DNA from: Cylindrobasidium torrendii FP15055 ss-10
Taxonomy: Eukaryota > Basidiomycota > Agaricomycetes > Agaricales > Physalacriaceae
Assembly: GCA_000934385.1 (NCBI GenBank)
Contig: KN880781.1
Location: 1 to 21,111 of the forward strand
DNA: 21,111 nucleotides
Direction: 5' to 3'
This document shows, piece after piece, positions 1 through 10,518 of this stretch. Both the position numbers and the translations under genes were made by a program. Position 1 is the stretch's first letter. Each line of letters starts with the position of its first letter. The notes below the pieces were generated by a model, which was not told where the DNA came from, made no database searches, and was given only the letters and a program-made list of their open reading frames with translations.

Positions 1-1200
1 TGTGGTAAGTATATGGATATACATCCTTACCAGTGTTAATTTCATTCGAGAAGGAGGACACTGCTACCCGAAATTTCACACATTTTCCGACTGGGAAGCC
101 CTCGTAAACTAGTTGAATTTGAGATTGGCCGTTCAGTTGTTTTAGCAACTGAACCCCGAATGAATGTGAGCAGGTTTTCATTCTGTCGTGTTCATCTACT
201 TTTACTACTGAATAACCCACGGGCACCGTATGACTGTATCAGATAAACGGCTGAATTCTTCACGCCAATAACGCATTGAAATAACTCGGTCCAGCACCCA
301 CGGTGAGTTTGCCTCCGACATGGTCCTACTGGAGTATATCCCGGGCTCCTCCCCGATTTTCCCTCACCTTGAGCGGCTAACTCTGCAATCCCGAGCCCTC
401 AACGCAGACACCTACAAGCTCCTCGCGGACTTTCTGCGTGTCCCCAGCATCCGAGAGTCACTCAAGTATTTGAATCTCTCTAAATTTGTTAATGGGAGTA
501 CGTCCCTTCTCATGACAAGAGCGTATACACAAAGCTAATAACAATGTTTGTAGCCAGGCGAGTTTTACCGGCAGAAGGCCTTCCACTCCCGTCCGGTCTG
601 AGCGATCTAGCTATTATCATTCCTGTGGACTTGCGAATCCCGGCAAGCTCATGTCGTTCTATGTTGACCGCCATCGCGCAGACAATGTCCATGCGTGCAA
701 GCGACTCCGACGCTGTTCCACTCAACCTATTCCTTCGATTTGACATTAGATATTTCTACGAGGATGTGGATTTGAGAAGGTATTTGGCTATTCCAGAGGA
801 AGTCCAGGAGAGGAATGGTGAAGAAACGAACGACGGCGCTGAGCTTGCGCAGGCCTTGTTCACAGATGATGATTACGACGATGAGGAGTATGAACCTCTT
901 GCGGATAACCTTAGCCAAGGCTCTTCCAACGACAGCGACGACGACGACGATGTCCATGCGATTGTAGACGAAAACGAGCTTGACTTTTGCCGCAACCAAA
1001 TGCTCCTGCCCAAAGCCGTCTCCACACTGGACGGCACCATTGCTGATGTCGGCTTGAATCTCCAGGGCTTGGATGTCGAATTTGTGAATTGTTTGGGAGC
1101 GATCATCAAGGACAACTTAGGCGAGACTACATTTTGGGACACCTTCAGACAGGAATTCCCCGCAACAGCTGCACGGTTCCAATCATTGCGCACAAGCTAG
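1..1200 (+). CDS. F-box/LRR-like hypothetical protein, 3' part (5' end outside window)
   Basis: I do not recognise a precise family. Three exon pieces join in frame: about 51-227, 295-497 and 554-1200, with introns 5-~50 (donor GTAAGT), 228-294 (GTATGA...CCAG, phase 2) and 498-553 (GTACGT...GTAG, branch GCTAATA, phase 1). The acceptor near 50-56 is ambiguous; the first AG would create a TGA if the upstream frame is phase 2, so AG at 52-53 or 55-56 may be used. The N-terminal part has leucine-rich-repeat-like runs (FPHLERLTLQSRALNADTYK, LKYLNLSKF), as in the many F-box/LRR-like proteins of mushrooms. The C-terminal half holds two acidic patches (DDDYDDEEYEP and DSDDDDD) and ends FQSLRTS. No F-box is visible because the start lies outside the window. 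The assignment to F-box/LRR proteins is inference from style, not from a diagnostic motif. Confidence 0.55.
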
Positions 1201-1445
1201 AGGATATGAGGACGTCAGAAATGTGCGGTGGAGAGAGGCACGCGGTATACGTAGTACTTGCACATTTAGAAATATCAATTGCGTTCTTATGTATTGAATT
1301 GAAGAGTTCAAACGTTCAAGTCGGCCGGGACCGTTTTGAAGTATCTGGAATAACGACCGGAGTCACTTCAATAAGGTCAGGGTGTTATGTCTCTCGCCGA
1401 GGCTGGTGGCTATCTTCCTGTACGCGTAGTATACCACCTAAGCGT
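1201..1445. other. Intergenic gap between convergent genes
   Basis: This is the 3' flank shared by the F-box/LRR-like gene (+) and kinase-like gene A (-). I see no convincing gene, tRNA or strong repeat in it. Short reading frames here lack support. Confidence 0.5.
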
Positions 1446-2743
1446 TCAGGTAGACGAGGTTGAACTAACAGACTCTGAGCTCTCGTCCTCGTCCTCTTCA
1501 CTAACGGTGAGAACCATGGACGAGCCCTCTTCCTTGTATGGGATTTTCACCAGCCCATTCTTATGTGTGTAGGGCGTGGTGTTTATTAGGTCCGGGGATA
1601 TCCACTCTCGTTCTCGAGGATGCCTGCAACATGTCAAGTCAAATAGTCCAGAAGCAACAATCCGTGAAACTCACCCAGGAAGATGCACTTTCTCCCATGC
1701 ATCTAGTTTGTCCAAGGCCGTATCCAACGTATCTTGCAGCCCGTTTGCCTGTATTGCTTTCTGCATGTAACGAAACCACTCGCCACATAGGGTCCGTCGT
1801 GTGTTGGGCCCAAAGATTCTCCCCCAGGCGAGTGGAAACAGGCGATTCATAACGCGTTCCGACGGGACCTCGTCGACGTTGAATCTGAAGCTAAAAAAGT
1901 TGACTCTGCCTTCACAAGTCGGCAGGCATTGAGTATTGAACGCTGATGAAAGGGTGTTTGTTACTCACCGTGATCCCAGTAGTGCATGTCCGCAGCAAGA
2001 ATCAGAACGTCGTGACAGACTGCTGGAAAGTCCCACTCATCCTTCTCTGCGTCCTCTACCTTGAACCGAAATGTCTTATGCTCTGGATGCGCGGCGCAGG
2101 GGCATTCATGATCCGACTCGACATCCGCAAAGTCGACCAAGCGCAAGTCGCCACTGCAAAAGTACGATTCGAGCACGTTAGAAGGATCCAGGTCATCGAG
2201 GATTTTTCCAAGGCTGTGAACCTCCAAGACGTGATTGAGTAGCACTGTCCTAAAAGCCACAAATAAACCAAAATGCAAAGTCGAAAGTTAACACACGTAC
2301 TTCTCCATGCGAGACAGGCTGCCAAAGTGACATTCGATTTCCTCTCCAAAACGCTCAAGAATGAGGACGCCAAGTTCCCTTCCTGCTACAGTCAGGCCGT
2401 ATAGACCGTGGCAGACGGGGATGATCCTCCCAGAGAGCGAATTCATATTCTGATGCCGCAGAGCTTCATTGGCCATCTCGTAGTATGTCCCAATTTTGAC
2501 GGTGATATCTATTCCGCCGAGGCTTCCATCTTCGAGCTTACCGTAGTAAGTATTGGCTTCATCACTCCAGTTATACAGCTCCGTGAGAATTATCTCGGGT
2601 TTGTCTATCGTGGATAATAGTTGGGTGCTGCATGTCAGGTTCACCAGTTCGAGCCTTGACGCTGTCGAGAAAATGTCGAAGTAAGTTGGGCAATGTTCGG
2701 AAATTTTGCTGATGAGCGGCGTGGACGCCACTAGTACGGCCAT
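1446..2743 (-). CDS. Divergent protein-kinase-like protein, paralog A
   Basis: Four exons: 2743-2301, 2249-1969, 1903-1675 and 1623-1446, giving 376 aa. Intron phases are 2-1-2, the same as in paralog B. Kinase-like landmarks are a beta-3 strand TVKIG (Lys83), a hinge-like GVLILERFG, a catalytic-loop equivalent HSLGKILDDLDPSNVL (Asp167, Asn172) and LRLVDFADVE in the DFG position (Asp187). The HRD/HGD histidine is absent. The C-terminal part carries the family motif GLVKIPYKEEG followed by an acidic-serine tail (SEEDEDESSES). The start is chosen by alignment with the starts of paralogs B and C and by the CCACCATGG context. The intron 2 acceptor is uncertain: GCAGAG at 1904 keeps the frame and matches paralog C, while the stronger-looking TTTTTTAG at 1891 would shift it. 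Function is unknown; activity as a kinase is inference. Confidence 0.75.
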
Positions 2744-2843
2744 GGTGGTGGTGTATCTGCCTTGACTCTGAGCTTTTAGCCCCTTTGCTGGAATCGGAGC
2801 ACGGACCGAAGAGTCTGAGCGATGTCAAAACCCTTTCGGCCAT
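2571..2843 (-). promoter_or_regulatory. Possible upstream ATG/uORF ahead of kinase-like gene A
   Basis: An ATG at 2843 in a strong context (ACCACCATGG) opens a 90-codon frame. This frame overlaps the first exon of gene A in another frame. If the transcript starts upstream of it, it could reduce translation of gene A. It may equally be untranscribed. Paralogs B and C start at the position equivalent to 2743, so this ATG is not preferred as the gene start. Confidence 0.25.
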
Positions 2844-2931
2844 GGTGGTAGGCTAGAAAACAGCCAAGACGTGTCATTAACTTGTATGATGCGCGCCTAT
2901 TCCCCTTAGCTAGATGGAAAACACCTTCCCA

Positions 2932-4004
2932 CTATGCCTGTACCTTCGGCGGCGCTGAATATTGCGCGCGAATGCGCACGCCCAACACTCTGACAACCTC
3001 TTCCCCAGCATCGCCTACGGCGTCCGGAGCACGGTGTGCATTCGTCTCGTTCTCGCCTTTCCAATCCCGTCCGGCGGCCTTGCGGAGCGCAATAGCACCT
3101 TCAATGTCGGCAAACTCGATGTGGGCGGTTGTTCGAGGGAGGTAGTTTTCTCGAGGTGCTAAGGCAAGGAATTCACTAAAACGACAAAATGATTGAGATG
3201 AGACTAACCCTTGAACTCATCGAGGTTGCGTAGCTTCACGCGCGCAACGGAGCCAAACGGCGCGAAGGCGTCGCGAATGTCGGCAGGTGTGGTATGGTTC
3301 GGGAGTGGTGTGATATAGAGGGTCTTGGTCGGTGGCCCTTCTGAGCGCGCTGAGTAGCCATCAGTACGAAGCAACACTAATTGAACCTAGAAGAGCATTG
3401 CTCGTATGGGAAACATACCCTGTCTATGCCCAGGTCTCTGCTGTGCTCCAGACGGCTCCACGCGCAGCGTTGCTGCAGGGGTACTCCCTCTGCGGGGCAG
3501 AGAAAGAGGCTTCGCGGTATTTGCCTCCAAGAACGCTTGCGTTTCCGCCGGAGTGTCAAAGTGCAGGAAGCCATAGCTCTGTTCGCCATTGTGAGATTCT
3601 ACAAGCTGCGTTAGTATTGGAACAAGAAGCGGAATGACCAACGCACTTGTAGACTTTCTCTGGAACCTGTGTGGATCAATTCCCCGCGCTGTGAATATGG
3701 TGTTGAGGTCCTTCCGTGTTGTGCTCGGTGGGATTCCTCCAATGTACAGTCGAAGCGGGTGTCCTCCACTCTTTGGCACTCCTGCTTCTATTTCCGTGGT
3801 GGATTCTGTGGTTTGTGCACCATTTGAACCGCCTTCTTGTGCTTTGGTGTTCGCAAGGTCGCGGGAGGTCACACTGCTGCTGAAGGCCCGACACGACGCG
3901 CCCTGGCATATCAACTGGCTGCGCAAGCAAGTGGAAGGCGAGAGGAGGAGAGTAGATGGGCGCGTGTAGGAGACGCGACGGGCTAAACAGGCCAGGCGCA
4001 ACAT
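2932..4004 (-). CDS. Mitochondrial-type protein with two RNA-recognition motifs
   Basis: Four exons: 4004-3647, 3598-3419, 3349-3209 and 3158-2932, all three introns phase 1, giving 301 aa. The first about 55 residues are rich in Arg, Ser and Leu and nearly free of acidic residues (MLRLACLARRVSYTRPST, then RAFSSSV), as expected of a mitochondrial presequence. RRM1 starts near residue 84, with RNP2 LRLYIGGI and RNP1 SYGFLHF near 127-133. RRM2 starts near 189, with RNP2 TLYITPLP and an RNP1-like TAHIEF near 237-242. The first intron (3646-3599, 48 nt) is a multiple of three without a stop. Its TACTAAC branch site lies 4 nt before a CAG, so the second AG is used. An in-frame ATG 72 nt upstream (4076) is an alternative start. 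A role in mitochondrial RNA metabolism is inferred. Confidence 0.8.
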
Positions 4005-4201
4005 AGCGAGTGAAGCAGGACTGAAGGTGCAGAAGAGCAAGTGCAAAATACTCCCGACCAGCACTCGATCAATCACGGAGCTTGTAGGCAGTTGTGTCGA
4101 CAGTCGACTGCACGGCTCAAACCAGTGTATGTTTGTACACTTAGCACTGACGACCCAAATCTAACGTCTCTCACATGTGTCACATTACAATCGTATTCAC
4201 A

Positions 4202-5290
4202 TTACTTCTTGTCCTTACCATCCTCCGGAGGTGACTCCATGCTCATCGCAATAGCTCTCGCAATCGCAGCCTCTTCATCCTCATCTTCGTCCATAGGTAC
4301 ATCCCCGCTCCCGCCAGCGGCACCCATCTCGACATCCTCATCTTTAGACATCGAAATCGCCTGCTTGAGCATGGCGTCCTCCTCCCCACCTGCATCTGCT
4401 GGCACCTTCTCCTCCTCCGGCTTGCCCACTTGCTCTCGTGCTTGCGCCTCTTGCATCGACATGCGCAACGCCATTGCCAGCTCCGGGTCCAAACTGGGGT
4501 CAACGCCAAACTCAAAGTCATTTGATGCGCCAGCACCGCCAGATCCTGACGCGACGTCTCCACCCATAAGCTCGTCTGGGATGCCACCACGGATATCGGC
4601 AGCAAGAATGGGGGAAGACATGATGGCGTCTGAGATTAGCCGTGGACCAGGTGGTACGGTCAACAAATGACTAGTGAAACATGAGTTGAGGTTAGAGAAA
4701 GGCTAGGTTCACGCACGAGTTGTCTCCGCTGTTCGTGTTATCCACAAAAGCTCTCAACACAACCTCCCCTGAATCTTCTATTGCGTCCCCAAATGCAACG
4801 ACGTCCAGCGCGACGTTGTTCTTCTTCAACTTCTTTGCTAGCTTGACGAGAGATTTCTCGTCTGCGCCGGCACCTTCGAGCGGTGAGCCAGTGAAGACGA
4901 CAATGCGTTGCCGAAGATTCTTGTTTTCTCGATGTTTCAGCGCGAGTTGTGCGACCGCAATTGCCGTTGTGATATCCACGGACCCGCTAATCTTGCCAGA
5001 GGTATCATGTACTGCCTGCAGAATCTGTCCAAATTCTTTCGAATGTGTTACTAGTACCTCCGGCCTACAGTAGCGCGTCAGTAAGTTTTGGATTGGAGCA
5101 AGAAATAGGAAACGCACGCCTTGCCCGCCATAGTCATAATTCCCACCGTATTCTCTGGATTCGAGTCGATCTTGGCTTGGAAGACAGCGTTGACTGCATC
5201 GCTCTGTGCATCGAAGCGGGTCGTTGGGTAGTCCCCGTTCCGCATGTATTCGGAATTGTCAATGATCATCATAGTTGCTTCGAGCGGCAT
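4202..5290 (-). CDS. RPN10: 26S proteasome regulatory subunit Rpn10 (ubiquitin receptor)
   Basis: Rpn10 sits in the 19S regulatory particle and captures polyubiquitinated substrates. Three exons (5290-5118, 5064-4717, 4670-4202; both introns phase 2 with GTGCGT donors) give 329 aa. The N-terminal VWA domain begins with the hallmark [10 protein letters not shown] and continues with [34 protein letters not shown] and [11 protein letters not shown]. It ends in the conserved LLTVPPGP...SSPIL segment. The C-terminal part has DFEFGVDPS followed by UIM-type helices: [16 protein letters not shown] (about 235-250), [14 protein letters not shown] (about 270-283) and a third acidic-Ala-Ser helix [14 protein letters not shown] (about 305-318). 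The protein ends in the lysine-rich KDKK. It is divergent from the Erg27-type gene, with 175 bp between the start codons. Confidence 0.95.
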
Positions 5291-5465
5291 GGTGGGCAGA
5301 ATTCAAGAGGGATATGGCCCGACGCCAACACGCAGCTGAAGACGCGTACGCGCTGTACGTAAGCGATCATTCTGGTGATTGCGGACATGCGGTCCGTCGT
5401 CCCGAAAGTTATTCTCGTGCGATGTCGTATGAAATAGTGGCTGGAAAGTGCTTCAACGTCGTGCC
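5291..5465. promoter_or_regulatory. Putative bidirectional promoter between RPN10 and the ERG27-like gene
   Basis: The two start codons face away from each other across only 175 bp. Both promoters and both 5' untranslated regions must therefore fit here or overlap the genes. I could not assign a TATA box or a specific factor site with confidence. Confidence 0.6.
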
Positions 5466-6825
5466 ATGGCTTCGTCTTCACTCACCATCATCGTTACCGG
5501 CGCGAACGCGTGCGTTTCACCTCAATGTTACTTTCCCCTCGTTGACCCTCGCGTTGTAGCGGACTTGGACTAGGGATATGCGAGAGGTTGCTCGTTCAGT
5601 TGGCCCAGAAGAATCCTCCAGACGTCCAAGAAGTCATCCCCACTGCCAACTCGACGGATCCAATCCTGCCATGCACACATCTCACGCTCATCATGGCGTG
5701 CAGAAGCTATGCCCGTGCGGAAGCGTCGCGCAAACATCTATACGACTTCCTGGACGCACATACTGCCGAGCTACGAATGGCATTGGACTACGACGGCCAC
5801 GCGGACGTGCTACGCGAGAACTTGAAGATAGAAATCCAGACGGTAGATATGTCCAGTGTTGGAAGCGTCGTAGAGTTTGCAAAAGAGATATCATCCAAGT
5901 GCGTTCTACATGCCTCCCCTATACACAGACTGACTGGGTGGCAGGTATACCCACATATCCCACCTCATATGCAATGCGGGCGCGACAACCTGGACACACA
6001 TCAACTGGCCGAGGTGTTTCTTGCAAGCGGCTACAGACCTGTATGGGTTTCTCACCTACCCTAATTATAACGTTGAGGAGGTGGGCAAAGTCTCCTCGGA
6101 TGGACTGGGCTGGGCATGGCAGGTCAACCTTTTCGGTCACTTCGCTATGGTGCGTGTTTGACGCATCCGTATGTGGCCCTGCCCTTACTTCCGCCTATGA
6201 TAGTTCCGCCTTCTGGAACCATTACTCAGAGCAGGACCGCGCGACGGACGCGTTATATGGTTATCCTCCCAAACAGCATCCCCTACAAACCTGGATATGG
6301 ACGACTGGCAGCTCCTCAAGGATTCACACAACTATGGCACCGTCAAATACCAAATCGACATTGTCGCGTCGTACTTGGATGCTCTGGCTGCTGTGTCGAC
6401 AGAGGCCCCTCGTGTGCGGCATATTGTCGTCCATCCTTCCGTGGCTAGCACAGGCATCGCTATGCAGCTCACAGGTGCGCTTCTGGACCAAATCAAAGTC
6501 ATTTGCTTCATCATTGTACGTCTGCACACCATTGTGCCTCCGTTTTCTATTGCTAAGAGACCCGCAGGCTAGATATCTTGGTTCAACTATACACATTGTC
6601 CTCCCGTTCCTCGCGGCGGTGACAGCGACTTACGCTGTGCTCGCACCTATCTCGGCGCTGGTCGATGAAGACGGTCGACCGTGCAAGTATGCGGCCCATG
6701 GGAACAGACGGGGTACTCGAGCATGGACGAAAAGGGAGTTGATACAGAAATGGGATGAACACAAGAAGGATGCAGAGGTTCTTGTCGAGCGGTGTGATGC
6801 ATTGCTTGGGGAGTTTACGAAGTGA
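5466..6825 (+). CDS. ERG27: 3-keto-steroid reductase (Erg27/HSD17B7-type SDR)
   Basis: This enzyme reduces the 3-keto group during C4-demethylation of sterols, at the ER or lipid droplets. Five exons (5466-5509, 5560-5898, 5945-6149, 6204-6515, 6568-6825; intron phases 2-2-0-0) give 385 aa, a little longer than yeast or human relatives. The NADPH-binding motif TGANAGLGLG is at residues 11-20, and LIMACRS and ICNAGAT follow. GWAWQVNLFGHF is the family's conserved helix. The catalytic set is WLSSQ (Ser217/218) and NYGTVK (Tyr240, Lys244). The C-terminal part has hydrophobic stretches (ICFII, then IVLPFLAAVTATYAVLAPI) consistent with membrane association. A 44-nt first exon holding the Rossmann start is easily missed. 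A long overlapping frame (5578-6825) uses the wrong frame for exons 2-4. Confidence 0.92.
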
Positions 6826-7032
6826 TGACCACCACATAGAAGGTCCAAGTTTGTACTTGCATATCTAGAAGACGATACATATCCTGCAACTATTCCTAAA
6901 TCCCAATCTCTCAGTCATAGGCTAGGACAACGCAGGCTGGAATTCAAACCAAACGTCCGACTGGCCGCCTCATGGTGGGTGCGGCGCGCATAGTAGGTCA
7001 GAGCCACGCCCGGATCTTTCCCTCATACCATC

Positions 7033-8264
7033 ATGCCTGCCAAAGTCACTTCGGCGCAACTCATCGACAAAATTTCCAATCCTCGTCGGACATACTTCGA
7101 CATCTTCTCCGACACATATGAGCTCGAGCTGGTGGATCTAACCTGTAGCACCCAACTCTTGGCCAATTTCGGCAGACCCAAAATCATCCTCACCGAGCTG
7201 TGTCGTTGGAATGACGAGGCCGACGTATACTACGGAAAAGTCGGAAATGGAGAATCCGTGGGCATGAGTATCGCCGTCAAAATTGGCCAGTATATGACCA
7301 TTGCCGACGAAGCTGTCCGGTACCGTAGCATGCATAAGCTTTACACAAAGACAATTCCTGCCTGCCTTGGTTTATATGGCCTAGTTGCAGCGGGGATGCA
7401 GCTCGGCGTCCTCATTCTTGAGCGTTTTGGAATGGGACTTAAGGATGAATTCATCCAGATGTCTCGCGTCGAAAAGTAAGTGCTCCAACTTCTTCAACCC
7501 TGCATTTGGTTTACTCGTGCGTTGTAGGACGGCACTGCTAAATCATCTCTTGGAGCTCCACAGCCTAGGAATAATGCTCAATGACCTTGTACCCAGCAAC
7601 GTGCTCGAATCTGACTTCTGCAGTGGCGACCTGCGCTTGATTGACTTTGCTGACATCGAGTTGGAACATCGATGCTCCCGTGCAGCGCGCCCTGGGAATC
7701 AGACATATCGGTTCAGGGTAGAAGATGCGGGTGAGGAGGGGAGCTGGGAGTTCCCAGCTCTCTGTCCCGACATTCTGTATTTTGCACAGACGATTGACTT
7801 CTGGGACAACGGTGAGTAGCACTATCCCATCGGAGACCACCTCGATGCTCATCGGCATACCAAGGCATTGTGATATTTCTAGGTTTCCGTTACAAGGTCG
7901 ATGAGGTTCCGTCCGACCGCATTATGCAGCGTCTGAAACCCGTCAACTGGATGAGAGTCTTCGCACCCGATGTACAAGACAAACTTTTTTACGAGTGGTT
8001 TCGCTATATATGGCAGGAGATTCAAGAGCACGGACTGAAGAACACACTGGAAACGGCTTTGGAAAAGCTAGATGCTTGGGAGCAAACCCACCTTGCTGGG
8101 TGATTTTCGCTGGGTATTGCTTCTGGTTTTGTGCTAATGAGATGCGCCGCAGGTATCCTCGAGAAAGAGAATGGATGTATCCGAACATGAGCGGGGCCAA
8201 GCCTTATGCATACGAAGATGGGCTGGTGAAAATTCCTTACAAGGCAGAAGGAAAAATTCACTGA
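7033..8264 (+). CDS. Divergent protein-kinase-like protein, paralog B
   Basis: Four exons: 7033-7475, 7528-7811, 7883-8099 and 8153-8264; intron phases 2-1-2; 351 aa. It is the most complete of the three paralogs. Landmarks are DVYYGKVGNG (glycine-loop-like), IAVKIG with Lys83, the hinge-like GVLILERFG, the loop HSLGIMLNDLVPSNVL (Asp167, Asn172; the usual His before Asp is replaced) and LRLIDFADIE (Asp187, Ala in place of the DFG Gly). Exon 3 encodes a helical segment (FYEWFRYIWQEIQ, TALEKLDAWEQ), and exon 4 ends in YPREREWMYP and GLVKIPYKAEG. Unlike A and C it lacks the acidic-serine tail and stops at KIH. The start lies in CATACCATCATG, similar to the paralog C start. Substrate and activity are unknown; a pseudokinase or small-molecule kinase-like role is possible. 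Confidence 0.85.
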
Positions 8265-8850
8265 GCGACGTATAGGACAGTTTATCCAGATAGATATAAG
8301 CAGCACTTTTCGTTTTCCTCAGCCTGTTTTCTTGGATAAGTACACACTCTTAAGCTCAACCGAGTGTTCAGCGTGCTGCAGCCTGCGCAGTGCGCGCCAG
8401 GCGCGCACCATGATCATCACGATCAACCACCCGACGTCACATGCAATTCATACGGTATGCTTCAAGCATGCTTGGCTCCCACCACTGACCAGTCTCCCAA
8501 CAACCTTTGTCCGTGACAAAATATGAGTCTATAGTCGACCATAGATTTTGCTGCGCCCCGTCCTGTAACCTTGTTATAATTCTTGTTAACATGTCTTAGC
8601 AGAATTTCCAAAGCTTTGGGGCAGGTTCTCGATGTTCTAAACATCCTGAAGTGTGAACTGTACAATCTCGCATCGCTTGAAAGATGGGAAGCGTGGCTTG
8701 GTTCCTGCATTTACCACAACGTGCATCTTGTCTTCTTTCCGGTATGCCCCCGAGTATCTTTCCCGCGATCAAACTATTTATTACATGGTTTAACCCTACC
8801 ATTTGGTGCGACTCTCTAGCACTCACCTTCACCTACAACACGCTGGAGCA
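8265..8850. other. Intergenic region with a GC-rich hairpin
   Basis: This 586-bp gap holds the 3' flank of kinase-like gene B and the promoter region of the glycosyltransferase gene. Short frames on both strands look like chance. The one clear structure is the 8-bp perfect inverted repeat at 8390-8408, listed separately. Confidence 0.5.
8390..8408. repeat. Perfect short inverted repeat (GTGCGCGC / GCGCGCAC)
   Basis: Two 8-bp arms, GTGCGCGC and GCGCGCAC, flank a 3-nt loop CAG. A TGATCA palindrome and a second GATCA follow immediately. It lies 126 bp after the stop of gene B and could be a transcript-end hairpin, a factor-binding site or chance. Confidence 0.5.
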
Positions 8851-10390
8851 ATGGCGGCGCATGGTATCGATGATATTGACCTTCGACGCCCATTCCTGTC
8901 GCCAACACCACCTCATAAACCGACATCACCGTCGTTGAGTCGAATGCTCCAAGTCCCCCGTCGGAAGCTGTGGGTTACCGCCCTCGTCGTTGTCGTCTTC
9001 GCCAGCGCAGCCTTTTTCTCCACAGTCACGTCAGCGTACCAGAAAACTGGGTACCAGGCGGACGCTGAAACGGCGCCAATGCCGCCATATGCACCGAGCG
9101 TATCAGGATTAGACTCTGACAGATTTTCACCACATCCGCCGCCTCCCGCGCCTGCGATAACCACGACAGAGCCTGTTGTGTTTTCCTTGATATCATGGTC
9201 GGAGGGTTCGGCCATAGAAACTGCACTGTTAATAAAGGTGTGTTACACTCCTCAGGATGCCGGGGGACTCTGGCTGATACGGTACCAGTCTGCACTAATG
9301 TACGCGAGTGGGCCCGTCGAGTTCCATATTGTGTGCGACGACGATGCCAAGTTGCTCCTTGAGGACAGACTATCCCTGCTCACGCACCCGACGCATCCAG
9401 TACGCGTCGAATTCTACGTCCTGACCTGGCAAGCAATGTTGGACCGCATCGAGCGTGAAGGGTCTATCAAAACGGATCATTCTGCTGGCCTTCGTGCGTA
9501 CATTAATTTAATGCACTTGCATTTCGCTCATTAAGTCTTCAGCTGGTCTCATGAAGCTATTCCTCCATGAAATTCTTCCCCTCAACGTCAAGCGTGCCAT
9601 TTTCGTAGACACCGACGCCATATTCATCTCCGACCCCGCACTGCTCATGGACGAGTTCACACGCCTTCGACCCTCGACTGTCGCGGTTATCCCCCACCAT
9701 TATGACCAAAGCGCCCCGGAATGGTTCCACGCCTCTCGCATCTGTAGCTGTGTAATGCTGCTCGACCTGGAGAAACTCCGGGAGGTACGACTTATGGACT
9801 CAATCCTCTACCGCGATTCCTATCCCACTGCACTGTCCCCTGCGGCGTTCCACAAGATGTACGGTCCACCAGACGAGAGTACGGGAAAATACGAAAACGT
9901 CCGACTTGGGGACCAGGGGTACTGGTGGGCCATTGTCGAAGGACGCAAAGACATCATCGAGCCGCTGGACTTCGACTTTGAGGTCACTTCGTGTCTCTTG
10001 GATATGTATGGGACATCGCTTGGGGACGACGCGCGTACAGAAGAAGAAGAATTAGCGACCCACATCCACACCAAGGACACGCTGCAGGAAGACAAGGTCA
10101 TCTTACCGAAATTGTTACACTTGTGCGTTCTTCTTTCACATACACTCGACATCCGTTAATGGCGCTGCAGCAATTGCTTACACGGTACCCCCATTTATAT
10201 GGAGTGGGATGGTTGGAACGACCCCGACGAACCTCTCAATCAGCGATGGGGTCCTGCCCTGCGTTACCACGATGGCTACAAATGGATATGGCTCAACAAA
10301 GCGAAGCACGGCCCCTCAAAAATGCATATAGAAGAACATCACAATGTGATGTTTGCAGACGAGGTGTGGGCATTGGAACATGGTGTATAG
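8851..10390 (+). CDS. Type II membrane glycosyltransferase, family 8-like
   Basis: Four exons: 8851-9237, 9289-9493, 9543-10122 and 10171-10390; intron phases 0-1-2; 463 aa. A short cytosolic tail precedes a single membrane anchor (about residues 41-58, VTALVVVVFASAAFF), then a Pro-rich stem, as in Golgi transferases. The catalytic part has EFHIVCDDDAKL, the helix GLMKLFLHEILP and the DxD metal/nucleotide-sugar site in AIFVDTDAIF (DTD at 220-222). Downstream are a conserved Cys pair region (ICSCVMLLDLEKL), LGDQGYWW and MEWDGWND. This pattern resembles GT8 and LARGE-type transferases; donor and acceptor sugars cannot be read from the sequence. Intron 1 (9238-9288) is 51 nt without a stop, so retention would add 17 residues; I splice it because LLIKSALMY is the natural junction. 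An in-frame start at 8803 is less likely. Confidence 0.85.
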
Positions 10391-10518
10391 CTTCGCGCGT
10401 AACAAGTGCAGTCTCTGGTCTTAAGTTGCGAAATCTAGGTGAATATTGTATACCCTTAGCTAATTGTAGAATACTGTATCTTGATACCCAAGCTCTCGCT
10501 ATTTTTCTGCATCAAGTC
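10391..10518. terminator. Shared 3' flank of two convergent genes
   Basis: The glycosyltransferase (+) and the cysteine-rich gene (-) end 128 bp apart. Their 3' untranslated regions probably meet or overlap here, so polyadenylation signals for both strands should lie in this interval. No specific signal was assigned. Confidence 0.4.

Noticed and set aside
873..1193. A 106-codon minus-strand frame, rich in serine
   Set aside because: It is the antisense shadow of the acidic region of the F-box/LRR-like gene.
4041..4670. A 209-codon Ser/Pro-rich plus-strand frame
   Set aside because: It is antisense to the UIM part of RPN10; the low-complexity composition mirrors the acidic-Ala codons of the real gene.
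5578..6825. A 415-codon open frame on the plus strand
   Set aside because: It overlaps the Erg27-type gene in a different frame for exons 2-4. The spliced model carries all SDR motifs, while this frame shows none; only its last part (exon 5) is real coding.
8462..8710. An 82-codon minus-strand frame in the 586-bp gap
   Set aside because: It has no recognisable motif, no clear splice or start context, and a comparable frame exists on the other strand.
9820..10152. A 110-codon minus-strand frame
   Set aside because: It is antisense to the glycosyltransferase exon 3 and carries no domain.
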